A DNA stretch of 36,904 nt from Mycobacteriales bacterium (GTDB lineage: Bacteria; Actinomycetota; Actinomycetes; JAFAQI01): contig DASZRO010000014.1 of the NCBI GenBank assembly GCA_035550055.1, forward strand, positions 1 through 36,904, written 5' to 3'. The notes below the pieces were generated by a model, which was given only the letters and a program-made list of their open reading frames with translations, was not told the origin of the DNA and made no database searches. The first letter of the stretch is position 1. The number at the start of each line of letters is the position of its first letter. The translations under genes and the position numbers were made by a program. Below are positions 30,660 to 36,904 of this stretch, piece by piece.

Positions 30660-32668
30660 GGCGTCGGCGAGGTGGGTTTCGCCTCCACCGGCCGGCGAAC
30701 GTCGCCGGCCGCCGGCCGGTTGTGCTGTACGACGCGCCCAGACGACGCCAGCTGGTACGGGACGCTGGTCACCATCACACCCCGCATGAACAGCAGCCGG
30801 CCCTTGAGCCGCAGCGCGTTCTGGTTGTGCAGGATCTGCTCCCACCACCGGCCGACGACGTACTCCGGGATGAACACGGACACGACGTCGCGCGGGCTGG
30901 ACCGGTTGATCTCCTTGATGTACTTGATGATCGGCCGGGTCACCTCCCGGTACGGCGACTCCAGGATCTGCAACGGCACGGGCACGTTGCGCCGGTCCCA
31001 CTCGTCGCGCAGCTTGCTGGTCGCGTCGTGGTCGATGTCGACGGTCAGCGCGATCAACGACGACGGGCGGGTGGCGCGCGCGTAGTTCACCGCGCGCAGC
31101 GTCGCCTTGTGGACCTTCGACACGAGCACGACGGCATGCACGCGCGACGGCAGGATGTCGTCGGCGTCCTCCGGTACGAGCTCTTCGTTGACCAGGTCGT
31201 AGTGCTTGCGGATGCCGCGCATCAACGTGAACAGGACACCCATTGCGACGATCGCGATCCACGCCCCCTCGGTGAACTTCGAGATCACGATGATGGTCAG
31301 CACCAGTGCGGTGACCACGGCGCCGACCGAGTTGATCACCCGGGAGCGCTTCATCTGCCGGCGTCGAGCCGGCTCCTCGGTGAGCGGCAGGTTGCGGTTC
31401 CAGTGCCGGATCATGCCGACCTGGCTGTTCACGAACGACACGAACACGCCGACGATGTAGAGTTGGATCAGCCGGGTCGGCGACGCCGAGAACGCGACAA
31501 TCAGCACCATCGCGAACCCGGCGAGCAGCAGGATGCCGTTGCTGAACGCGAGCCGGTCACCGCGAGTGTTGAGCTGACGCGGCAGGTAGCCGTCGTGGGC
31601 GAGGATCGATGCCAGCACCGGGAAGCCGTTGAAAGCGGTGTTCGCGGCGAGCACCAGGATCAGGGCGGTGACCGCCTGCAGGAAGTAGAAGCCGAAGTTC
31701 TTGCCGAACACCGCGAGGCCGACCTGGGCAATGACCGTCTTCTGCACGTAGCTGTGTGGCGCGCCGATCAGGTTGTGCGTCGCCGGGTGCCCCGCGGCGT
31801 TGGTCTCGACGACGTGCACGTGGCTGACGATCGCGAGCACGGTGATCGCCATGAACATGCTGACCGCGATGCCACCGAGGAGGGCGAGCGTCGTGGCGGC
31901 GTTCTTGCTCTTCGGCTTCTGGAACGCGGGTACGCCGTTGCTGATCGCCTCCACGCCCGTCAGCGCCGTACATCCCGACGCGAAGGAGCGCAGCAGCAGG
32001 AACACGAGCGCGAGGCCGGCATAGTTGTGGGCGGCGGACACCCGGTAGTGGGCGCTCTCCGAGCTCAGGTGATGCCCCGTCGCGAGCTTCGCCAGGCCGA
32101 CGGTGATCAGCACCGCCACCGCGGCGACGAAGGCGTACGTCGGCACCGCGAACGCCTTGCCCGACTCGCGCACGCCCCGCAGGTTCAGCAGCATGATGAT
32201 CGCGACGATCACGACCGACACGAGCACGGCGTGGCCTTGCAGCGACGACACCGCCGAGGTGATGTTGGCGACCCCAGAGCTGACCGACACGGCGACGGTC
32301 AGCACGTAATCGACCATCAGGGCGCTGGCAACGGTCAGCCCGGCGCGCGGTCCCAGGTTGGTCGTGGCGACCTCGTAGTCGCCACCTCCGCTGGGGTAGG
32401 CGTGGACGTTCTGCCGGTAGGACGCAACGACGACCAGCATGAGAAAGGCGACGCCAGCCGCGGCGTACCACGTGTAGTGGATGAACGACAGCCCGCCGAG
32501 GGACAGGACGAGCAGGATCTCCTCCGTCGCATAGGCGACGGAGGACAGCGCGTCACTGGCAAAGACCGGAAGGGCGATCCGCTTCGGCAGCAGGGTCTCG
32601 CCGAGCTGGGTGCTGCGAAGCGGCCGGCCGACGAACAGCCGTTTCGAGATGTCGCCCAGCGATGGCAC
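30656..32668 (-). CDS. APC-superfamily transporter, KimA-like (probable potassium importer)
   Basis: The 670-residue protein has about 12 transmembrane helices (residues about 25-480) and a cytosolic alpha/beta domain (about 510-640). Many stretches follow Bacillus KimA (formerly YdaO) as recalled: LFVGRPLRS near the start, FASDALSSVAYATEEIL, SYRQNVHAYPSGGGDYEV, ILVLAANTAFNGFP, RGDRLAFSNGI, and the ending WWEQILHNQNALRLKGRLLF. KimA is a proton-coupled high-affinity K+ importer inhibited by c-di-AMP. The older label for this actinobacterial gene is amino-acid permease. The divergent neighbours encode TrkA-type K+ regulators, which supports potassium as substrate. GTG 32668 follows TACGCT by 6 bases. 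Confidence 0.85.
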   Translation of the reverse strand: MPSLGDISKRLFVGRPLRSTQLGETLLPKRIALPVFASDALSSVAYATEEILLVLSLGGLSFIHYTWYAAAGVAFLMLVVVASYRQNVHAYPSGGGDYEVATTNLGPRAGLTVASALMVDYVLTVAVSVSSGVANITSAVSSLQGHAVLVSVVIVAIIMLLNLRGVRESGKAFAVPTYAFVAAVAVLITVGLAKLATGHHLSSESAHYRVSAAHNYAGLALVFLLLRSFASGCTALTGVEAISNGVPAFQKPKSKNAATTLALLGGIAVSMFMAITVLAIVSHVHVVETNAAGHPATHNLIGAPHSYVQKTVIAQVGLAVFGKNFGFYFLQAVTALILVLAANTAFNGFPVLASILAHDGYLPRQLNTRGDRLAFSNGILLLAGFAMVLIVAFSASPTRLIQLYIVGVFVSFVNSQVGMIRHWNRNLPLTEEPARRRQMKRSRVINSVGAVVTALVLTIIVISKFTEGAWIAIVAMGVLFTLMRGIRKHYDLVNEELVPEDADDILPSRVHAVVLVSKVHKATLRAVNYARATRPSSLIALTVDIDHDATSKLRDEWDRRNVPVPLQILESPYREVTRPIIKYIKEINRSSPRDVVSVFIPEYVVGRWWEQILHNQNALRLKGRLLFMRGVMVTSVPYQLASSGRVVQHNRPAAGDVRRPVEAKPTSPTP

Positions 32669-32674
32669 CCCGCA

Positions 32675-32699
32675 AGCGTAGAGGTGCGACGTGTAGCGT
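32675..32699. promoter_or_regulatory. face-to-face promoters of the KimA-like gene and ceoB
   Basis: In a 38-base gap, TACGCT on the minus strand (32675-32680) lies 6 bases before the transporter GTG. TAGCGT on the plus strand (32694-32699) lies 7 bases before the ceoB GTG. The two elements are 13 bases apart and nearly mirror each other. Simultaneous use by RNA polymerase is unlikely, so the genes may be alternately transcribed. Confidence 0.55.
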
Positions 32700-32706
32700 T
32701 CCGTCA

Positions 32707-33375
32707 GTGCATGTCGTGATCATGGGGTGCGGCCGCGTCGGCGCGACGATCGCTACGGGACTCGAGGCCCGCGGCCACTCGGTCGCGGTCGTCGACCAGG
32801 ACGCCACCGCCTTCCGCCGGCTCCCCCGCGACTTCGGCGGCCGTCAGGTGGTCGGCGTCGGCTTCGACCGTGACACGCTCATCGAGGCCGGGATCGAGCA
32901 GGCCGAGGCGTTCGCCGCCGTCTCCAGCGGCGACAACTCCAACATCATCTCGGCGCGCGTCGCCCGGGAGACCTTCGGCATCGACAACGTCGTCGCGCGG
33001 ATCTACGACCCGCGCCGCGCCGAGGTCTACACCCGCCTCGGCATCCCCACGGTGGCGACCGTGCGGTGGACCGCCGACGAGATGATGCGCCGCCTGCTGC
33101 CGGACGGCGCGCACAGTCTGTGGAGCGACCCGACCGGGCACCTCCTCCTCGTCGAGGTCGACTACGACATCGGCTGGGTCGGGCGATCGGTGCGTGACAT
33201 CGGGCTCGCGACCGAAAGCGCCCGGGTCGCGTTCCTGACCCGCTACGGCGAGGCCTTCGTCCCCCGCGGCGAGACGGCGTTGCAGGACGGTGACCAGTTG
33301 CACATGTTCGTCACCCGCGGCGACATCCAACGGGTCGAGCAGTTCCTCGCGGCCCCACCGGCGGAGCAGTCATGA
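32707..33375 (+). CDS. ceoB: TrkA-type potassium transport regulatory protein (CeoB)
   Basis: The 222-residue protein has a TrkA-N (RCK) NAD-binding Rossmann fold beginning HVVIMGCGRVGATIATGLEARGHSVAVVDQD (GxGxxG, with the acidic residue ending strand 2). A TrkA-C domain follows from about 135-222. It is a cytosolic subunit that controls K+ flux by binding nucleotides. GTG 32707 is chosen because the Rossmann strand starts at residue 2 and a TAGCGT lies 7 bases upstream. It overlaps ceoC by 4 bases (ATGA). The pair and the divergent transporter match Rv2690c-Rv2692 of M. tuberculosis, from memory. Confidence 0.93.
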   Translation: MHVVIMGCGRVGATIATGLEARGHSVAVVDQDATAFRRLPRDFGGRQVVGVGFDRDTLIEAGIEQAEAFAAVSSGDNSNIISARVARETFGIDNVVARIYDPRRAEVYTRLGIPTVATVRWTADEMMRRLLPDGAHSLWSDPTGHLLLVEVDYDIGWVGRSVRDIGLATESARVAFLTRYGEAFVPRGETALQDGDQLHMFVTRGDIQRVEQFLAAPPAEQS

Positions 33376-34103
33376 AAGTGTGTGTCGCCGGTGCCGGCAA
33401 CGTCGGCCGGTCGATCGCCCGGGAGCTGATCGGCAACGGCCACGACGTGACGTTGATCGAGCGGGAGCCGAAGGCGTTCAAGACCGACTCCGTGCCGGGC
33501 GCCGCGTGGCTGCTCGCCGACGCCTGCGAGCTGAGCTCGCTGGAACAGGCCGAGCTGCAGGACTGCAACGTCGTCATCGCCGCGACCGGGGACGACAAGG
33601 TGAATCTCGTGCTCTCGCTGCTCGCCAAGACCGAGTACGGCGTGCCGCGGGTCGTGGCCCGCGTCAACCACCCGAAGAACGAGTGGTTGTTCAACGAGGC
33701 GTGGGGTGTCGACGTGGCGGTCTCGACGCCCCGGCTGCTGTCGGCGCTGGTCGAGGAGGCCGTGACCGTCGGGGACCTGGTGCGGCTGCTCTCCTTCCGC
33801 GAGGGCGAGGCCAACCTGGTCGAGGTGACGTTGCCTGCGGACACCCCGCACGCCGGTACCCGGGTCGGTTCGGTCGCCTGGCCGCCGGACGTCACCCTCG
33901 TCGCGATCCTGCGCGACACCCACGTACTCACGCCGACCGCCGACGACCCGATGGAGGCCGGAGACGAGCTGCTGTTCGTGAGCGCCCCGGATCAGGAAGA
34001 GGCGCTGCATGCGCTGCTAGCCGGCGGCAGCAACCAGTTCGTACCGCGGGTTGAAGATGACCCGGCGTCCGCCGGTGGTGGTGATCCGGCCGCTGGCGGC
34101 TAG
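33372..34103 (+). CDS. ceoC: TrkA-type potassium transport regulatory protein (CeoC)
   Basis: The 243-residue protein has the RCK fold MKVCVAGAGNVGRSIARELIGNGHDVTLIERE, then a TrkA-C domain (about 135-220, EANLVEVTLPADTPHAGTRVG ... DELLFVSAPDQEEAL). It probably forms a hetero-octameric gating ring with CeoB. After the domain there is a 24-residue Gly/Pro/Ala-rich tail (from about residue 220) encoded across the antisense end of the OB-fold gene. The overlap is 87 bases. The start overlaps the ceoB stop (ATGA). Confidence 0.93.
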   Translation: MKVCVAGAGNVGRSIARELIGNGHDVTLIEREPKAFKTDSVPGAAWLLADACELSSLEQAELQDCNVVIAATGDDKVNLVLSLLAKTEYGVPRVVARVNHPKNEWLFNEAWGVDVAVSTPRLLSALVEEAVTVGDLVRLLSFREGEANLVEVTLPADTPHAGTRVGSVAWPPDVTLVAILRDTHVLTPTADDPMEAGDELLFVSAPDQEEALHALLAGGSNQFVPRVEDDPASAGGGDPAAGG

Positions 34104-34391
34104 CCGACGTCCGGGCGTGATCCCCGCGATCTCGCGCCGGCCCAGCCAGGTCAGCGTCACGGTGCCGCTGCCGTCGTAGAGCTCGACCTCGAGTGTCGGC
34201 GTACCGGCCCGCGGCCGCAGCGTCAGCGACCGAACTGTGCCCATCACCGTGACCTGGTTGCGGTTCTGGCACTGCTTGAGCGCGGTGGCGCCGCGGGAGG
34301 CGCATTCCCGCTGCAGGTCGTGCGCTTCGAGTACGTCGTCCTCGCTCGCCAGGCGGCTGACCGCCTTGCGGAGCCGACCCGGCTCGCTCAT
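34017..34391 (-). CDS. OB-fold nucleic-acid-binding protein
   Basis: The 124-residue protein has a short helical N-terminus (SEPGRLRKAVSRLAS), a linker with two Cys (ECASRG, KQCQNRNQV), and an OB-fold (about 48-120: VTVMGTVRSLTLRPRAGTPTLEVELYDGSGTVTLTWLGRREIAGITPGRRLAASGRIT). This resembles the RecG-wedge-like/single-strand-binding OB domain and the Rv2694c position (memory). Function is unknown. It overlaps the DUF3710 stop as ATGA. The last 87 bases overlap the end of ceoC on the other strand; both reading frames look coding. Confidence 0.85.
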   Translation of the reverse strand: MSEPGRLRKAVSRLASEDDVLEAHDLQRECASRGATALKQCQNRNQVTVMGTVRSLTLRPRAGTPTLEVELYDGSGTVTLTWLGRREIAGITPGRRLAASGRITTTGGRRVIFNPRYELVAAAG

Positions 34392-35143
34392 TGCGTCTCC
34401 GTGATCTCGGGGCCGCGTTCGGTCAGTTCCAGCACGCGGTCCTCCGGGTTGGATTCAGCCATCTGTTCGAGGGCTTCTCTCGGCAGGTGCAGCGCGAGCG
34501 GGTCGCGCGGCGCCATGGCATCGCTGCCACGGACGACAACGATGCCACGGAACGCCTCCTCGAGCCGGCGCGCCTGCAGCGTGTCGGTGGCCGCCGGGCC
34601 GGTCATCAGCCCTCTGAGGAACCAGCGTGGTCCGTCCACACCTATGAAACGCGCGGCCGGCATCCCGCCATTTCCGTCCGGGATGCGCGCTCGCAGCTCC
34701 GGACCGAAGGGGCCGGTCTGCTCCTCGGCGGCGCCGCCCGAGGTGCGCAGCGACTCCGCGATCTCCTGGCGTACGTCCGCCCACAGGCCGCTGCTCTTGG
34801 GAGCCGCGAAGGCGTTGACGACGAGCTGGCTCGCGCCGTCGGCGAGCGCCGCGGCAACCACCACGTTGTCCATGACCTCGACCCGCACGTCGACTCCGGA
34901 CACGAACGGGACCGTCAGCCCGCCCAGGTCGATGCGCGCAGTCGTGTCCTCACGCGGCACGTCCTTCTCGTCCCACGGGCCGGTCGTCGGTCCCGGGACG
35001 ACGGTCGCCGAGCGAACCGCCGTCTCGGGGTCCGGCTCGGCCACGTCGTCGTCGTACCCGGCCGAGTCGTCCTCGTCATCGAGTCCGTCGAGCTCGTCGT
35101 CGTCGAACTCGTCGGTCTCATCCGCGCGTCGTCGGCGGAACAT
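34388..35143 (-). CDS. DUF3710 family protein
   Basis: The 251-residue protein has an acidic, disordered N-terminus (FRRRRADETDEFDDDELDGLDDEDD...). A conserved domain from about residue 68 to 225 follows (DLGGLTVPFVSGVDVRVEV, VVVAAALADGASQLVVNAFAAPKSSGLWADVRQEI, RFIGVDGPRWFLRGLMTG). This is the actinobacterial DUF3710 family (Rv2696c position, from memory). Its function is unknown; conserved linkage to dut and the OB-fold gene hints at nucleotide or DNA work. The start is 2 bases after the dut stop, with GAGGTGAGCTAGGG before it. It ends overlapping the OB-fold gene start (ATGA). Confidence 0.88.
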   Translation of the reverse strand: MFRRRRADETDEFDDDELDGLDDEDDSAGYDDDVAEPDPETAVRSATVVPGPTTGPWDEKDVPREDTTARIDLGGLTVPFVSGVDVRVEVMDNVVVAAALADGASQLVVNAFAAPKSSGLWADVRQEIAESLRTSGGAAEEQTGPFGPELRARIPDGNGGMPAARFIGVDGPRWFLRGLMTGPAATDTLQARRLEEAFRGIVVVRGSDAMAPRDPLALHLPREALEQMAESNPEDRVLELTERGPEITETQ

Positions 35144-35145
35144 CC

Positions 35146-35628
35146 CTAGCTCACCTCCGGCATAGCGCGTCCATGGTCAGCCCACCCGCCGGTCGATCCA
35201 AAACCGCCGGCGGACCGGACCGACTCCGGCAGCTCGTCGACCTCGACGAACCGGGCGCGTTCGACCCGCTGGATCACCAGCTGCGCGATCCGGTCGCCCC
35301 GGCTCAGCCGTATCGGCTCCCGCGGGTCGAGGTTGACGACGATGACCTGGATCTCGCCGCGGTAGCCCGCGTCGATCGTGCCGGGCGAGTTGACCAGTGC
35401 GACGCCGCATCGCGCGGCGAGACCCGAACGTGGATGCACAAATGCGGCATACCCCTCCGGGATGGCAATCGCGGTGCCCGTCGGCACCACCGCCCGCTCC
35501 CCTGGGGCGAGGTCGACGTCGACCGCGGTGACGAGGTCGGCGCCCGCATCGCCGTCGTGGGCGTACGACGGGGCCGGGAGCTCCGGGTCGAGCCGGCGGA
35601 GCAGCACCTCGACGGAGACATCAGCCAT
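35146..35628 (-). CDS. dut: dUTP diphosphatase
   Basis: The 160-residue protein has the five dUTPase motifs: DAGADL (I), [11 protein letters not shown] (II), [14 protein letters not shown] (III, catalytic Asp), RGDRIAQLV (IV) and GGFGSTGG (V). It hydrolyses dUTP to dUMP and pyrophosphate as a trimer. ATG 35628 ([10 protein letters not shown]) is the likeliest start; GTG 35634 is possible. It heads a dut-DUF3710-OB-fold operon on the minus strand and is divergent from the DUF3093 gene. Confidence 0.96.
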   Translation of the reverse strand: MADVSVEVLLRRLDPELPAPSYAHDGDAGADLVTAVDVDLAPGERAVVPTGTAIAIPEGYAAFVHPRSGLAARCGVALVNSPGTIDAGYRGEIQVIVVNLDPREPIRLSRGDRIAQLVIQRVERARFVEVDELPESVRSAGGFGSTGGWADHGRAMPEVS

Positions 35629-35655
35629 GGCCACGGCACCCTATCCGGCCCGCTC

Positions 35656-35661
35656 TAACCT
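35656..35661 (+). promoter_or_regulatory. probable -10 element of the DUF3093 gene
   Basis: TAACCT ends 6 bases before the GTG at 35668, the leaderless spacing found at many genes in this window. Confidence 0.45.
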
Positions 35662-35667
35662 GGATCC

Positions 35668-36138
35668 GTGGCCGACGCCTCACACGACGAGCGACTCACG
35701 ATCCCGACGAGCTGGTGGCCGGCCATCGCGGTGATCGTGGCCTTCGCGATCTTCGAGATCGCCTCCGGCTTCACGCTCGTGGTCTACGTCCCGGTGATCG
35801 TGTTCGTCATCGGGTTCTTCGTCGTACCTCCGTTCATGTCGGGACGGTTGCGGGTGCGTGTCCATGACGGGGTGCTGTCCGCGGGCGACGACGACCTTCC
35901 AGTCACCGCGATCACCGCGATCACTCCGCTCGACCGCGAGGCGACCCGCCTTCGGCTCGGACCGCAGGCGGACCCGGCCGCGAAGCTGGTGGTACGCGGG
36001 TGGATCGGGTCGTCGGTGATGGTCCGGCTCAACAATCCCGACCCGGTCCCGTACTGGATCGTCTCGACCAGGCATCCGGAGGAGCTCGCCGCCGCGATCA
36101 AGAGCGAGCGAGCGGCAGTGCGTGCGGCAAAGTCCTGA
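35668..36138 (+). CDS. DUF3093 family membrane protein
   Basis: The 156-residue protein has an N-terminal ERLTIPTSWWP block, two transmembrane segments (about 18-34 and 38-53), and a C-terminal PH-like region (RLRVRVHDGVLSAGDDDLPVTAITAI ... DPVPYWIVSTRHPEELAAAI). This is the DUF3093 family, which sits opposite dut in actinobacteria (Rv2698 position, from memory). Function is unknown. GTG 35668 follows TAACCT by 6 bases. The last 17 bases overlap the phosphotransferase gene. Confidence 0.88.
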   Translation: MADASHDERLTIPTSWWPAIAVIVAFAIFEIASGFTLVVYVPVIVFVIGFFVVPPFMSGRLRVRVHDGVLSAGDDDLPVTAITAITPLDREATRLRLGPQADPAAKLVVRGWIGSSVMVRLNNPDPVPYWIVSTRHPEELAAAIKSERAAVRAAKS

Positions 36139-36904
36139 CGAACGCCGCTGGACGGACCCCGCCCCCACCGTCGAGCAGGAACTGCCGAGGGGCGACGTCA
36201 CCGAAGGCGTCGTGCGCGTCGGCGACACGGTACGGCGGCCTCACCACGAACGCAGCGTTTCCATCGCGCGCTATCTCGACCACCTCGAGGACGCGGGCTT
36301 TCCGGGAAGCCCCCGCTATCTGGGCCGAGACGCCGCAGCACGCGACGTGCTCTCCTACCTGCCCGGTCAGGTCGCTTCCGCGAGCCCCGAGCGATGGGCC
36401 GCCGACGAGGATCTGCTGACCTCCGTCGCCGACCTCGTCCTGGAGCTGCAGCGGGCGGCAGCCGGATTCGACGACGACGAGACGCTCTTCCCCCGCACGC
36501 CCGACGACGTCGGGCCGACGGTGGTCTCTCATCTCGACGTCACGCCGCAGAACGTGGTCGTCCGGGGCGGGCGAGCGGTCGGGCTGATCGACTTCGATCT
36601 TGCGCGGCGGGCGTCGGCCTACCTCGAGTGCCGCAACACGGCGGTGCACTGGGTGCCGCTGGTCGACCCGGTCGACGTCTATCCGGAATGGCACGGCATC
36701 GACCAGCTCCGGCGGCTGCGGCGGTTCGTCGACCGCTTCGGGCTGAGCCGGGAGCTGCGCGAGCGCTACGTCGCGGACGAGATCGCCCGGGCGGATGGCA
36801 CATGGCTACGGATGAAGGACCGCGCCGAGACCCTGGGCGGCGGCTGGCGGCGAATGTGGGACGAGGGCGTCGGCGACAAGATCCGCCGTCGGCAGGCCTG
36901 GCTT
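36122..36904 (+). CDS. APH-fold phosphotransferase, partial (C-terminus beyond window)
   Basis: An open frame from GTG 36122 to the window edge gives 261 residues. The kinase-like signature VVSHLDVTPQNVVVRGGRAVGLIDFDLA contains the catalytic HxDxxxxN and the metal-binding IDFD of the aminoglycoside phosphotransferase family. The start LPRGDVTEGVVRVGDTVRRPHHERS is typical of a large actinobacterial subgroup of unknown substrate. Only a shortened N-lobe is visible before it. The frame overlaps the DUF3093 gene by 17 bases and no stop was seen. Substrate and any antibiotic link cannot be claimed. Confidence 0.8.
   Translation, partial: MRQSPDERRWTDPAPTVEQELPRGDVTEGVVRVGDTVRRPHHERSVSIARYLDHLEDAGFPGSPRYLGRDAAARDVLSYLPGQVASASPERWAADEDLLTSVADLVLELQRAAAGFDDDETLFPRTPDDVGPTVVSHLDVTPQNVVVRGGRAVGLIDFDLARRASAYLECRNTAVHWVPLVDPVDVYPEWHGIDQLRRLRRFVDRFGLSRELRERYVADEIARADGTWLRMKDRAETLGGGWRRMWDEGVGDKIRRRQAWL

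Noticed and set aside
30722-32719. 665-codon open frame on the plus strand opposite the KimA-like gene
   Set aside because: It is rich in Arg, His, Asp and Gln with no domain. The opposite strand encodes a clear 12-helix transporter.
1-36904. CRISPR arrays, tRNA or rRNA genes, prophage or toxin-antitoxin modules
   Set aside because: No regularly spaced repeats, cloverleaf or rRNA segments, integrases, capsid genes or typical toxin-antitoxin pairs were seen on either strand.
36122-36904. Phosphotransferase as an antibiotic resistance gene
   Set aside because: The APH fold is shared by many kinases of small metabolites. Without the complete protein and context a resistance function is not supported.

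Overview
This 36.9 kb window is high-GC DNA with a dense, short-spaced gene layout typical of Actinomycetota. Gene order from about 15.1 kb to 36.1 kb follows, from memory, the conserved block Rv2674-Rv2698 of Mycobacterium tuberculosis: msrB, hemQ, hemY, hemE, DUF3000, RNase D, dxs, a TrmA-type methyltransferase, an APC/KimA-type transporter, two TrkA proteins, an OB-fold protein, DUF3710, dut and DUF3093. The sequence supports an actinomycete outside or near the mycobacteria; I cannot name the genus. No tRNA, rRNA, CRISPR array, insertion sequence or phage gene was seen.

Region by region. 0-3.3 kb: minus-strand envelope genes (zinc-ribbon membrane protein cut by the window edge, FkbM methyltransferase, two tiny membrane proteins, a lipoprotein, a 72-residue membrane protein, a YihY/BrkB membrane protein). 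3.4-5.0 kb: an AidB-type acyl-CoA dehydrogenase homologue. 5.0-12.0 kb: a secretome island of two divergent ceramidase-like hydrolases, an S53 peptidase and a lower-GC Tat-exported protein. 12.1-15.6 kb: DNA repair and oxidative damage genes (LigC ligase, Prim-PolC-like polymerase with a secreted IPT-domain protein, MsrB). 15.7-20.2 kb: haem synthesis by the coproporphyrin route (hemE-hemY and hemQ) interrupted by an opposing PQQ-propeller lipoprotein. 20.2-26.9 kb: a DMT transporter, DUF3000, a split two-component system (membrane/GAF-like sensor, histidine kinase, divergent LuxR-type regulator), RNase D and a GNAT acetyltransferase. 26.9-30.7 kb: dxs coupled to a secreted trypsin-like protease, and a 23S/tRNA uracil methyltransferase. 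30.7-34.1 kb: a potassium module (KimA-like transporter with divergent CeoB/CeoC). 34.0-36.9 kb: OB-fold protein, DUF3710 and dUTPase, then DUF3093 and an APH-fold phosphotransferase cut by the right edge.

Three cross-cutting signals stand out. First, many genes have an nAnnnT hexamer ending 6-7 bases before the start codon and no Shine-Dalgarno sequence, which indicates leaderless transcripts; this also settles several start codons. Second, convergent gene pairs with room between them carry very long, almost perfect hairpins (arms of 16-23 bp), while those without room overlap tail to tail, by up to 87 bp. Third, divergent pairs are packed into 34-39 bp, and in the hemQ/lipoprotein pair a perfect 12-bp palindrome lies between the two face-to-face promoters.

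The best candidates for undescribed biology are the split three-protein signalling system with a 7-codon leader ORF, the KimA-like/CeoB/CeoC potassium module without TrkH, the divergent ceramidase pair, and the haem-linked lipoprotein with its shared palindromic control site.
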